Source of the DNA: UBA6065 sp036565605
GTDB lineage: Bacteria > Patescibacteriota > Minisyncoccia > Phycocordibacterales > UBA6065
NCBI GenBank assembly: GCA_036565605.1
Contig: DATCXV010000026.1
Span: forward strand, 1-51,012
Length of the DNA: 51,012 nt
Reading direction: 5' to 3'
The translations under genes and the position numbers were made by a program. Numbering within the stretch: position 1 is the first letter of the stretch; every line of letters starts with the position of its first letter. The notes beneath the pieces were generated by a model. That model was not told the origin of the DNA. It did not search any database and was given only the letters and a program-made list of their open reading frames with translations. Shown in pieces: positions 25,508-33,519 of the stretch.

Positions 25508-27772
25508 ATGAGAATAAAGAGGATTACAAAGATAAAGAAAACCGGAATTCTTCATAATTTTGATGGAAGCAATCTATTAAATCCAGATCTAAATTTTAAG
25601 GAGATAAATTTGATTTTCGGCTGGAATGGTACTGGTAAAACGACGCTTTCCAGAATACTTAGATGTTATGAAGTTGGAGAAGTGTGCAATAAGCTCAAGA
25701 AATACACTGAATTGGAGTGTGATATCGAATTGGACACCGGAGGTAACCTGTCTCAAGCAGACTTCAGTAGCAAACAGCAGATTAGAGTTTTCAATAAAGA
25801 TTTCGTCGACGAGAATGTTTTTCAGGACAAAGAACAGGATGGTGGAAATGTGAGGGCGCTTTTTTATCTGGGTAAAGAAAAAATAGAGTTAACAAAAGAA
25901 AGAAAAGAAAGAGAAGATAAGAAACTAGAGTTTGATAATCTTGAAAAGAGTCATCAAGCCAAGATAAAAGCAAAAGACAAGTTCGCCACAGATACTGCCA
26001 AAGAAATAAAAGATAGCTTACTTGGAATAAAAGAATTTCAACATTACTTTAAAAATAGTTTTACTGATTCTTTTGCTGCGCTAAAAACAAGGGTCTCGAA
26101 AGGAGAAATTCAGGTAGATAAGGTCAAATTGCCGGAATCAGACTTCGAGAAGAAGCTGAAGACAGTTAAAAGCTTCGAGGCTTTAAAAGTTTGGATTGAG
26201 GATATCAAAAATGGGGCATCTAAAATAAGTTCGACATATATTGATACCCTCGCTGAAATCCTCGAAAGGACAGTTTCTATACGGAAGACCATAGAAAAAT
26301 TAAAAACCGACTACCAACTAAGCAATTGGGTTCAGTCAGGTATATCTATACATAAAGACAGAGGTAGCACTGAATGTGAGTTTTGTGGGCAGAAGCTCCC
26401 TGTTGATAGAATCGATGATCTTGAACAACATTTCAACAAGGACTACACAGCTCTTATTACTCTAGTATCTGAGAAGGCAAAAGAACTTAAGGAGTTAAAG
26501 ATCAAAGAAGAAATAAAAATTCCCGATGAAGATACAAAGAAGCTTGCCGGATCTCTCAATGAATTACTGGACAAATTGGTTGAAAAAGTAGAATCCAAAC
26601 AGAAGAACATATTAGAGAAACATGTTTTTGAAAAATCCGACAGAACTGCATTTGTCGAGGGTTTTGTGAATACAAAGAATTCAGCAGAAGAAATCACTAA
26701 AAAGATATCAAATGTAGCAAAAGAACTGGAGACATCTCTAGTCGCAGATCATTACAATGAATACGAGAAGAGAAGCAAAGATATTCAAGATGATGAAATA
26801 AAAAAGAAACAGTTAAAAACTGAGATCGAGTCTCTGGATAAAACAATAAAAGAAAGTGAGAAATCAATAAAAGATTTTAAACTTCCTGCCGATGAAATCA
26901 ATAAAAATCTAGAAAGATTTTTAGGTCATTCAGAATTGAAATTTGAGGACAAAGAAGACGAGTACAAGGAAGTTTATTACGAAATAAAGCGCAACAACGA
27001 AATTGCCTTTAACCTGAGTGAAGGTGAAAAAACGGCTATTTCACTTATATATTTCCTCAGTAAATTAAGTGAAGAAAGCTTTGATTTATCAAAGGGGCTG
27101 GTCTTTATTGATGATCCTATTTCCAGCATGGATTCACAGTTTCTCTATTCTGCATATGCGTTCATAATTGGTGCGATTGAGAAGGATACAGCTGGTGTAC
27201 TAAAGGTAGGACAATTTTTTCTTTCCACTCATAACTACGATTTCTTTAATTTGTTTAAGAAGAAATATTGGAGAAACAAAAAAGCAGAAGACCGGAGGTG
27301 TGATCTCTACATGCTACGCGCCAAAATAGATTCTGGAATTGGTAGATGCGCAAATATATATGAACTCGATAAATTATTGAAGAATTTTGATTCTGATTAC
27401 CAATATCTTTACAGCCGTCTAATTGAATTCGAAAAAGCGTCTGAAGCGGTCCAGGCAGATTTAGAAAAAATTTATTATTATCCAAATATTGCCCGAAGAG
27501 TTTTGGAGACTTTTCTTAGCTTTAAGTTTCCAGCAAAAATTGAGCTTCAAGCAAAGATCGATGCAATTAATAATGCTGCGATCTCAAAAGAGATAAAGGA
27601 ATCAGTTTATCGTTTTGTAAATATAAAATCACACGGAACGATAAGGGAAATTGAAGGGTTTTCACCTGAAGTGCTTGAGCCTACAGCAAAAGACCACATT
27701 CTTAATGTGTTAAAAATGATGAGAGAGATCGACAAAGGACATTGTTCAGAAATTGAAGCCTCTATTGCTTAA
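25508..27772 (+). CDS. RloC-like AAA ATPase with zinc hook and candidate anticodon-nuclease domain
   Basis: 754 aa, AAA_13-type ABC ATPase. Walker A GWNGTGKTT (38-46), long coiled coil (~120-480) interrupted by a zinc-hook CEFC (C290/C293), ABC signature LSEGE (503-507), Walker B VFIDDP (532-537), switch His in LSTHNYDFF. The C-terminal ~200 residues hold R663-x3-E667 (ARRVLETF) and H709 (FVNIKSHG), matching in order the Arg/Glu/His triad described for the PrrC and RloC anticodon nucleases; the E-to-H spacing (42) is larger than in PrrC (32). RloC cleaves tRNA anticodon loops after DNA damage or phage attack. No type I restriction genes adjoin. A generic AAA_13 protein (e.g. PtuA-like) is the alternative. 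Convergent with and overlapping the recombinase by 11 nt. Confidence 0.65.
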   Translation: MRIKRITKIKKTGILHNFDGSNLLNPDLNFKEINLIFGWNGTGKTTLSRILRCYEVGEVCNKLKKYTELECDIELDTGGNLSQADFSSKQQIRVFNKDFVDENVFQDKEQDGGNVRALFYLGKEKIELTKERKEREDKKLEFDNLEKSHQAKIKAKDKFATDTAKEIKDSLLGIKEFQHYFKNSFTDSFAALKTRVSKGEIQVDKVKLPESDFEKKLKTVKSFEALKVWIEDIKNGASKISSTYIDTLAEILERTVSIRKTIEKLKTDYQLSNWVQSGISIHKDRGSTECEFCGQKLPVDRIDDLEQHFNKDYTALITLVSEKAKELKELKIKEEIKIPDEDTKKLAGSLNELLDKLVEKVESKQKNILEKHVFEKSDRTAFVEGFVNTKNSAEEITKKISNVAKELETSLVADHYNEYEKRSKDIQDDEIKKKQLKTEIESLDKTIKESEKSIKDFKLPADEINKNLERFLGHSELKFEDKEDEYKEVYYEIKRNNEIAFNLSEGEKTAISLIYFLSKLSEESFDLSKGLVFIDDPISSMDSQFLYSAYAFIIGAIEKDTAGVLKVGQFFLSTHNYDFFNLFKKKYWRNKKAEDRRCDLYMLRAKIDSGIGRCANIYELDKLLKNFDSDYQYLYSRLIEFEKASEAVQADLEKIYYYPNIARRVLETFLSFKFPAKIELQAKIDAINNAAISKEIKESVYRFVNIKSHGTIREIEGFSPEVLEPTAKDHILNVLKMMREIDKGHCSEIEASIA

Positions 27773-29054
27773 TTTCAATTTTTTTATTCCTAAGCAATAT
27801 ATTACTTCTAAGGCAGGTCAATAAATCCCTCTTTTCAAATATTGATCCGTCTGTTAGTAGGTATTTTGCATAGTTGCGGATATCAGCATCCTTTGCTGAA
27901 TAGTTTTCCTCTGCTCTACCCATAATTCCAGAGTGGAATCTTTTATGCCGTTCAATTTCTATCTCAAGTTTTTTCTTGATGCCGGATTTGTCTAGATCAA
28001 TTTGATTAATGGCGTCAGTTAGTTGGAGAATCAGGATCCTCTCTTCAAGGTACCCTTCTTTGCAATTAATATCTCGAGCCCGAGTGCATCCGTAATAGAC
28101 ATATTTCGCTATTGATCCATCCTTAAGGGACTTGTATTTCTCTTGAGCAGTGATTCCTGAACCGCACTGCCCACAGAAAAGTAATCGTGTGAAAGCAAAC
28201 TCTTTATTCGAATCCTTTATCTTTCTTTGGGATTGAATCTGCTTTTGTGCATCATCAAATAGATCCTTAGTGAGGATCGGCGTGTATTTTCCTTGATACC
28301 ACTTTCCACTATTTTTCGGGTATTCGAATGTACCGTGGTAGAAGTGATTGTTTAAGATCGTGTAGATGTTACTCAAGGTAAGAGGCTTTTCGCTTTTTGA
28401 GACAAACTTTATTTCCTTAAGCCAGATAAATAACTTTCTTCCGCTCCAGCCGCTGTAGGCAACCTTGGTGAACATTTCCTTAATAACTGGAGCTCGCTCC
28501 GGATCTATGAAAATCTGGCAACGCTGATCCTTGTTCTTTGAATTGAAATATCCTGTTGGCGCAACAGATGGCCAGAGTCCTGTTTCGCATCGAGTTCTGA
28601 GACCCCTCTTCACATTCACGCTTTTATTATCATTCTCAAGCTTTGCTTGAGATCCAAGGATCATGAGTAAGAATTTTTCATTCGGATTATTAGTGAACTT
28701 CTGGCTATAAGTTCTTATCTCAATGAGCTTCCTTTGGTCTAGAAGATCCACAAGGGCTCCCAGGTCGCCGGCGTTGCGACTTAGTCGATCTGGATGCCAA
28801 ACAAGGATTCCATCAAACTTTCCGGTACGAATATCAGCCAGGAGTTTATTAAACTCAGGCCTTTGTCCGCAGGCTTTTGCTGAATGCGATTCTCGGTAGA
28901 TATCTACGATCTGCAATCCATCCCGTTGGGCAATGCTCAGCATTTCCTTAACCTGGGAATCTATCGACAGAGCCTGCTTTTCCTCCGCCTCGCTTGATTT
29001 ACGGGCATACAAGCAATATTTCGTGGCTATTTGGCTTATTCCTTCCATTGGCAC
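27762..29054 (-). CDS. Large serine recombinase / site-specific integrase
   Basis: 430 aa. Resolvase catalytic domain with nucleophile S20 in YARKSS, then IDSQVKEM, GILVWHPDRLSRN and LMILGSQAKLENDN; a Recombinase domain (GYF to YPKNSGKWYQGKY), a zinc ribbon (CGQCGSG ... YGCTRARDINC) and a C-terminal coiled region. This is the integrase class used by phages, integrative elements and conjugative transposons. Start at 29054 or the Met two codons on. An ACACAC/GTGTGT inverted repeat (29053-29058 with 29069-29074) covers the start and could be an operator. Its location between cargo genes fits a small integrated element. Confidence 0.92.
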   Translation of the reverse strand: MPMEGISQIATKYCLYARKSSEAEEKQALSIDSQVKEMLSIAQRDGLQIVDIYRESHSAKACGQRPEFNKLLADIRTGKFDGILVWHPDRLSRNAGDLGALVDLLDQRKLIEIRTYSQKFTNNPNEKFLLMILGSQAKLENDNKSVNVKRGLRTRCETGLWPSVAPTGYFNSKNKDQRCQIFIDPERAPVIKEMFTKVAYSGWSGRKLFIWLKEIKFVSKSEKPLTLSNIYTILNNHFYHGTFEYPKNSGKWYQGKYTPILTKDLFDDAQKQIQSQRKIKDSNKEFAFTRLLFCGQCGSGITAQEKYKSLKDGSIAKYVYYGCTRARDINCKEGYLEERILILQLTDAINQIDLDKSGIKKKLEIEIERHKRFHSGIMGRAEENYSAKDADIRNYAKYLLTDGSIFEKRDLLTCLRSNILLRNKKIEIKQ

Positions 29055-29161
29055 ACACCATAGCTCTCGTGTGTGTTAAGTCTAATGCTTGGAGGGGATA
29101 ACAATGCATCCTTGCTTTTTCTGTTGCTATTCAGTCTAATTAGGCTAATTTTGACTTCTTT

Positions 29162-30355
29162 ATGTGGATTTCAAGCTTTAGAAAGAGATGTGTGGAGATC
29201 GAAGACGCTGTTTTCTCTGGCCTGCTTTCGTTTTATCCAGAAGAACGACTCTTGAATCGAGAAAAATTCGCTGCGGCAAAGAGGGACGGTGTGATTTCTT
29301 TCTCTGAATTAAAATCAGAATCAGAAACACTTTTTATTCCATGGCAAATGTTCTTTCTAAATTCGACGAAGCTGAAAAAACAGCTCAACAATATCGAATC
29401 AAACCGCGCTGACAAAATCTCTTTATCTTTCATGTCACGAAGGCCAGGTCGAAGAGGCGCTTTTTCTATGCGACTCATCGATAAATTCGTTAGAATTCAA
29501 AGTTTTCTTACCTTGAATTCAAGTTTCCCGATAAATCAGTTTCCTGGTTCGTTAAAGGACTTAAGCGTCCCTGATTCTGTAAACAAAATCTTGGAGTATT
29601 TTTCAATAGACATCGAATTTTTTAGAACCAGACGAACGGTGAAGATGGCAATAGACTATCTAATCGACTGTTTGGCGAAAAAGAACATCAATGTCGCTCA
29701 AGGCACGACAGCGTACGGTCTCATGCCACGAACAGAGAGCCATGCACCTCTTTACAAGAATCTTAGTGGTTTTTGTTTGAAAGATGCCCGGGTGCCTTTT
29801 ATATACCTCAGCACAAATGAAGTCAGCGATGAGGAGCCAGTGGGGCGGCAGATCTATACATTGATATATCTAATTTCCATGATCGGTCTTGATATTTATT
29901 CTTTGGCCATAAAAGCAAAGAGTGTAATAAAGATCGCAGGTGGAGACAGGCGAAGTAATCTCGCCAATGAAATAACATCCGAATTGCTAATGCCTAAAGA
30001 GAAAATGGAAGAATATAGGCATAGGAATGTAACACAAGACGATCTGAAGGCTATGTGTCTGAAATATAAGGTAACCCCTCGAGCAGCTCTTTATCGTTTG
30101 AAAAAGGAGCGGATCATTAATCAGCAGGAGTACGATGATTTGATTGAGGAAAATCCATATATCCCATCACCACCTCCACCAAATGGCCCAAAACTCGAGA
30201 CGTCAGTCAAGAAGCTTGTTGGAGAGCTTGTTTTTGGAGTAACGAACAATCTTGTCGGAAACAAGACAATAAGTCCTGTCCAGGCTCAGATCATAATGTT
30301 TGGCAGACCCGATACTCGGAAATGGATCGGTTATAGATCAAACTTGGGTATATGA
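29162..30355 (+). CDS. ImmA/IrrE (DUF955)-like protein with degenerate HExxH
   Basis: 397 aa. The C-terminal half follows the ImmA/IrrE plan: IYLSTNEV strand, RQIYTLIYLISMIG (229-242) where the family has R-x-F-T-L-x-H-E-L-G-H, then NLANEITSELLMP (266-278), helix DDLKAMCLKYKVTPRAALYRLKKERII and a Pro-rich linker. The metal ligands are gone: H-E-x-x-H reads Y236-L237-I-S-M240, so it should be catalytically dead. The N-terminal half has FIPWQMFFLN, like the pre-protease part of Xre-DUF955 proteins, but no clear HTH. The stop overlaps the next gene (ATGA), as in a toxin-antitoxin pair. Promoter TTGCTA-16-TAATTT at 29124-29151. Confidence 0.55.
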   Translation: MWISSFRKRCVEIEDAVFSGLLSFYPEERLLNREKFAAAKRDGVISFSELKSESETLFIPWQMFFLNSTKLKKQLNNIESNRADKISLSFMSRRPGRRGAFSMRLIDKFVRIQSFLTLNSSFPINQFPGSLKDLSVPDSVNKILEYFSIDIEFFRTRRTVKMAIDYLIDCLAKKNINVAQGTTAYGLMPRTESHAPLYKNLSGFCLKDARVPFIYLSTNEVSDEEPVGRQIYTLIYLISMIGLDIYSLAIKAKSVIKIAGGDRRSNLANEITSELLMPKEKMEEYRHRNVTQDDLKAMCLKYKVTPRAALYRLKKERIINQQEYDDLIEENPYIPSPPPPNGPKLETSVKKLVGELVFGVTNNLVGNKTISPVQAQIIMFGRPDTRKWIGYRSNLGI

Positions 30356-30834
30356 ACACGATCAACATACTTGATAGTGCGACCCTAATTTCATTACAGA
30401 ATGATGGTTTTGTTGTAGCTCGTTATCATTCTTGTTTCATAACTGAAGAAGTCCAGAATGAGTTTCAAGTTAGTCGAGAGAATGAGAGCTATCTCGGAAG
30501 ATGCTCATTCGTCTCTCTTGAAATCGATAATGCTTTGTATCTTCAAGCGTACAAACGAACTCTAAATAAATACAATCTTCTATCTTTCTACAACCTAAAA
30601 GGAGTCGGTGATATGTCTATACTTGCCACTTCTTGTGCATGGGCCGAAAATGCCACTAACAATCAGCCGCTATTTCCATCACTGATTCCCCGCTTAAAGG
30701 TTGTAACAGATGACAGAGGGTTAACAAAGGTGCTCAAGAAAGAATTTCCAAGCGGATCCCTTGTCACCGTTCAGACGACGGCGGAGTGGAGAAATGAAAT
30801 GCAGACACCGCTACCATTTCCCAATAATCCCTAA
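30352..30834 (+). CDS. PIN-like domain protein, putative toxin of a pair
   Basis: 160 aa. Acidic residues occur at PIN positions: D8 in INILDSATLI, E37 after FITEEVQNE, D87 in KGVGDMSILATS, D120-D121 in VVTDDRGL. These match the D/E/D/D layout of PIN ribonucleases, and the strand-helix order fits. Overall similarity is too weak to name a subfamily. ATG 30352 overlaps the stop of the ImmA-like gene, giving strict coupling. PIN-like nucleases next to DUF955 proteins are a known toxin-antitoxin-type arrangement; which partner neutralises which is not shown here. Confidence 0.5.
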   Translation: MNTINILDSATLISLQNDGFVVARYHSCFITEEVQNEFQVSRENESYLGRCSFVSLEIDNALYLQAYKRTLNKYNLLSFYNLKGVGDMSILATSCAWAENATNNQPLFPSLIPRLKVVTDDRGLTKVLKKEFPSGSLVTVQTTAEWRNEMQTPLPFPNNP

Positions 30835-30949
30835 GAGGGGATAACCCACTTACATAAATTTTGGTATCGAGCTAAGCTACTGACCGATGCCTCCTTTTGA
30901 GGTATCATGGAGTCACAATTGAATATAAAAGTAGCCTAAACCCTCGAGC

Positions 30950-31086
30950 AATCGGCGGCATGGCGAAAAAGTCCAGTTAGACATAAAGAACCCGTCACAG
31001 GGTGGTCTAACTGGCCGTATCGGGAAACCGGTACGAGGGGCTTCGGCTCCTACCTGTGGCGGGCTTTTTGTATGCCCGCCGCCATT
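30950..31086 (+). ncRNA. Compact structured RNA with predicted pseudoknot
   Basis: No ORF in 30835-31109. Helices seen: closing P1 AAT(c)GGCGGC/GCCGCCATT (30950-30959 with 31078-31086); A CCAGTTAGAC/GTCTAACTGG (30973-30982 with 31005-31014, perfect 10 bp); B CCCGTCACAGG in the loop of A (30991-31001) pairing with CCTGTGGCGGG (31053-31063), which makes a pseudoknot; hairpin CGTATCGG-GAAA-CCGGTACG and hairpin AGGGGC-TTCG-GCTCCT between them. T5 follows B. An alternative stem GGCGGGC/GCCCGCC (31058-31064 with 31074-31080) competes with B and P1. Another hairpin lies upstream (30886-30906). It is not a class I recognise. Confidence 0.65.
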
Positions 31087-31109
31087 AGACAGCTCTATTT
31101 CTGAAAATT

Positions 31110-31364
31110 ATGAGAGAAATAATAATCTTGATTCTTCTGGTGGCCCTGTTCGGATGGGGTGTAATCTTTTGGCCTGTTGGAATAGTCCTGGGAATAATTC
31201 TACTCGCGTTTTTCATTGCATTATTTCTGGACGCCTTTAGGAAAAAAGAAAAAGTTGCTACAACTATTGAAAGCCCAGTTTCAAAGCCAGATCAGAAAGA
31301 TAACAATATCGAGAAAGATTCTGGCTACGGTGTTGCTGATGTCGATATAGACCTGGAGGAGTAA
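31110..31364 (+). CDS. Small membrane protein, 84 aa
   Basis: 84 aa. The first ~45 residues form two close membrane helices (IIILILLVALFGWGVIFW, then IVLGIILLAFFIALFL); the rest is a charged, acidic cytoplasmic tail ending VDIDLEE. No family recognised. It follows the structured RNA by 24 nt and is convergent with the DUF5681 gene (2-nt gap). Confidence 0.6.
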   Translation: MREIIILILLVALFGWGVIFWPVGIVLGIILLAFFIALFLDAFRKKEKVATTIESPVSKPDQKDNNIEKDSGYGVADVDIDLEE

Positions 31365-31366
31365 GA

Positions 31367-31726
31367 CTATTTTTTAGGCACCTTTCTACCCAATATTTCT
31401 AGATACTTATCCAGCATCGGATTCAAAACTTTTTCACGATCTTTAATCTTTTTGTGGTCCTCAATCCTGAACTTACCAGGTCTCCCAAACCTGTAATTCA
31501 TAACTAACTTATAAGCACTAGTTTTGCCTTTCACAGCATCAGAAATCATTCTAGTAACGATTGCCTGTAGAGGCGACATTCCCATGTCGCTCATGAAGCC
31601 TTCAAGATCCGTTTCTAGCATCTGATCAAATACCTTTTTTGAATAGGAACTTTTTGGCCTACCTTTTATATTCCTACGGGAATCAGAACCTTTTTTGAAT
31701 GGTTTAAGTGTCTTGAGATTTGCCAT
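31367..31726 (-). CDS. DUF5681-like protein
   Basis: 119 aa, strongly basic. The N-terminal LKPFKKGSDSRRNIKGRPKSS matches the DUF5681 start (F-x-x-G-x-S-x-N-x-x-GRPKG), a short basic domain often encoded in phages and integrated elements; the rest is helical with RMISDAVKGKTSAYKLVMNYRFGRPGK. Function unknown, perhaps DNA binding. Supports the mobile nature of the region. Confidence 0.6.
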   Translation of the reverse strand: MANLKTLKPFKKGSDSRRNIKGRPKSSYSKKVFDQMLETDLEGFMSDMGMSPLQAIVTRMISDAVKGKTSAYKLVMNYRFGRPGKFRIEDHKKIKDREKVLNPMLDKYLEILGRKVPKK

Positions 31727-31805
31727 ATTTGCTTCGTAAATATAACAAAATCACTCTCACAGATAAATCGCAGTTCATCGCTGCTTTTTTCGCTGTTTTT
31801 AGTAT

Positions 31806-31821
31806 GACCAAGACGGGTCAT
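31806..31821 (+). repeat. Direct repeat, right copy (possible attachment site)
   Basis: GACCAAGACGGGTCAT, 14 of 16 identical to 25454-25469. It can also fold as ATGACC-AAGACG-GGTCAT followed by T4, i.e. as a small terminator, which is the main alternative reading. An inverted repeat GTCTAAGACC/GGTTCTAGAC lies close by (31859-31882). Confidence 0.4.
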
Positions 31822-31904
31822 TTTTAATCCGTTTTGGATGCTAAAATACCTATATGACGTCTAAGACCACCTGGTTCTAGACCACTCATCGCAACAACAA
31901 AGTT

Positions 31905-31913
31905 TGCTACAAT
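31905..31913 (+). promoter_or_regulatory. Extended -10, leaderless start of the 31920 gene
   Basis: TGC-TACAAT, 6 nt before the ATG. Confidence 0.55.
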
Positions 31914-31919
31914 TAAAAA

Positions 31920-32345
31920 ATGAAATGGTATTTCGCCTCAAGGGTACGGCATCAGTCAAAGATCATAGAGATTTCACGTTTTCTTGTTGACCTTGGTGAG
32001 ACCGTCGTCTCAGATTGGGTACATAAAGGTTCCCTAAAACCTTATAGCGAAAATCTTTCCGAAGTCCAAATATTTTCAGAGGAAGTGGTACGTTCTTTAT
32101 TGAGTGCCGATATTTTTGTGCTTATCAGTGACCCCGAGGGGACAGATATGTTCGTTGAGCTTGGTGTATGTCTCGCACATAATTCTCTTACCCAGAAACC
32201 AAGGATATATATTGTAGGTGAGCATTCAAAGCGTTCCATAATGCAATTACATCCATCTGTTATTCACGCAAAAGATATAATAGAGGTCTTCAAATTCGAG
32301 GGAATCGAGACTCGAAATTTTGTCCCTGTCGATTTTACGGCCTAA
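31920..32345 (+). CDS. Nucleoside 2-deoxyribosyltransferase-like protein
   Basis: 141 aa. Flavodoxin-like layout of this family: KWYFASRVRHQSKIIEISRFLVDLGETVVSDWVHKG, then a helix, SADIFVLISDPEGTDMFVELGVCLAHN (with the D and E positions expected for substrate handling) and KPRIYIVGEHSKR. Members cleave or transfer deoxyribose, and relatives act as NAD- or nucleotide-degrading defence domains; which applies is open. AT-rich and beside the putative element's right end. Leaderless promoter. Confidence 0.55.
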   Translation: MKWYFASRVRHQSKIIEISRFLVDLGETVVSDWVHKGSLKPYSENLSEVQIFSEEVVRSLLSADIFVLISDPEGTDMFVELGVCLAHNSLTQKPRIYIVGEHSKRSIMQLHPSVIHAKDIIEVFKFEGIETRNFVPVDFTA

Positions 32346-32360
32346 TCAGGGTCTCAACAA

Positions 32361-32621
32361 ATGAAAAAGCAAGAAGTCTCTAGAAAAAGTGGGGTTGATA
32401 AAATTTTCAATATAAAAATTGAAGATGGTTATTTTCTCCATTCTGATTATTCAATTTCTGAAGAAACAGAGCATGAAATCTCAGATACAGGATTAATGAA
32501 GGTCTTCGAATTAAATTCCTCTAAACCTGAAAAACCAAAGTTTGTTGGTAGATGGGACGAAAAAGCAAATCTCCTGGGTATCGATATTTATTTCGACATT
32601 CGATCTCTGTTATACTTCTAA
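32361..32621 (+). CDS. Hypothetical protein, 86 aa
   Basis: 86 aa, 15 nt after the previous gene and likely co-transcribed. Acidic/Lys-rich soluble protein with KIFNIKIEDGYFLHSDYSIS and FVGRWDEKANLLGIDIYFD; no family recognised. Its last codons overlap the promoter of the next gene. Confidence 0.5.
   Translation: MKKQEVSRKSGVDKIFNIKIEDGYFLHSDYSISEETEHEISDTGLMKVFELNSSKPEKPKFVGRWDEKANLLGIDIYFDIRSLLYF
32608..32616 (+). promoter_or_regulatory. Extended -10, leaderless start of the 32624 gene
   Basis: TGT-TATACT, 7 nt before the ATG at 32624; lies inside the end of the 32361 gene. Confidence 0.6.
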
Positions 32622-32623
32622 TC

Positions 32624-33489
32624 ATGGAAAACACACCACTCGAAGTTCCTCAGCTTCCGCATAGCGCTCCAGGGTCTCATGGGAAGACTGTTTTATTGAT
32701 AGCACTAATCGTTATTGTCTTGATTGGTGGATTTTATTATTTCTTATCGCCCTTTTCTAAAAAGGATCCGACGCTATTGCGGACCCACAGATCAATCCAT
32801 CGGAAAAGCAGGCGATCGAAAAGACGTATCTTGAATTAAAGGCATATGAAGAAACGCTCGCTCCTGAACAGATATCGAGCCTCAATGCGATAGCGGTGGA
32901 TAGAACGATACGACCTCAAGATGCAACAAAATCAGCCTCAACTGCGTCGCTTGGTTATGTATTCAATACTTTTTGGGGACGAGGGGTCGAATCGGAGAAG
33001 ACTAAAAACTCGCTGTATTTTAAGCAGATAGAATTTGCCAACGGAAAGAAAATAATCCTTTCTTGTTTCACCTCTTCGCCTCGGAACGAACTTACTAACC
33101 CAAATCCATTAGGCGATATGCTGCCGCCTGATGACGTTCGTCAAATGCTCGGTTTCCTGGGTGAAAAAGCGGATTCCGGTTTTGAGTATATGAATCTATT
33201 ACTTTCGACGCGTGATGAAGATGTGCGAAATAGCGATAGTCTAGAAAAAGCCCAGGCAATCTCGAAATTACTGACTTTGAAGGCCCTGCAAATCTCTCCA
33301 AAACAGGCGTATCGATTTGATGCCGGTAGTGTAAAAGGTTTTCAGTTCGGAGAATATTCTACGCCAAGCTCCATCAGTGTGATGCTGTACCCAGATAATG
33401 CTTTTGGATGCAGTATCAATGCCAACGAATCGAGTGGTATTAACCAAGACGACGTGGACCTGATTATTTCGACGTTTAGACCGCTTTAA
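32624..33489 (+). pseudogene. Membrane-anchored hypothetical protein interrupted by a -1 frameshift
   Basis: The 5' frame (ATG 32624) gives MENTPLEVPQLPH, a membrane helix (VLLIALIVIVLIGGFYYF) and SPFSKKDPT, then stops at 32841. From the A5 run at 32759-32763 the -1 frame continues GSDAIADPQINPSEKQAIEKTYLELK and stays open to 33489, joining the 32896-33489 part (VFNTFWGRG to STFRPL) into one ~288-aa protein. One extra A in the run would restore it. Causes: true frameshift mutation, homopolymer error, or slippage at T-AAA-AAG. The intact product would be a single-pass anchored extracytoplasmic protein of unknown family. Confidence 0.7.
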
Positions 33490-33519
33490 AGGTCGCACGG
33501 AAAACAGCAGACACAAAAA

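Noticed and set aside
25508..29054. Restriction-modification system around the RloC-like gene
   Set aside because: No methyltransferase, HsdR or HsdS motif in the neighbouring frames.
31053..31080. Simple Rho-independent terminator only
   Set aside because: The stem strand pairs with a loop 50-60 nt upstream and is enclosed by a further helix, so a plain terminator does not explain the structure, although it may still terminate.
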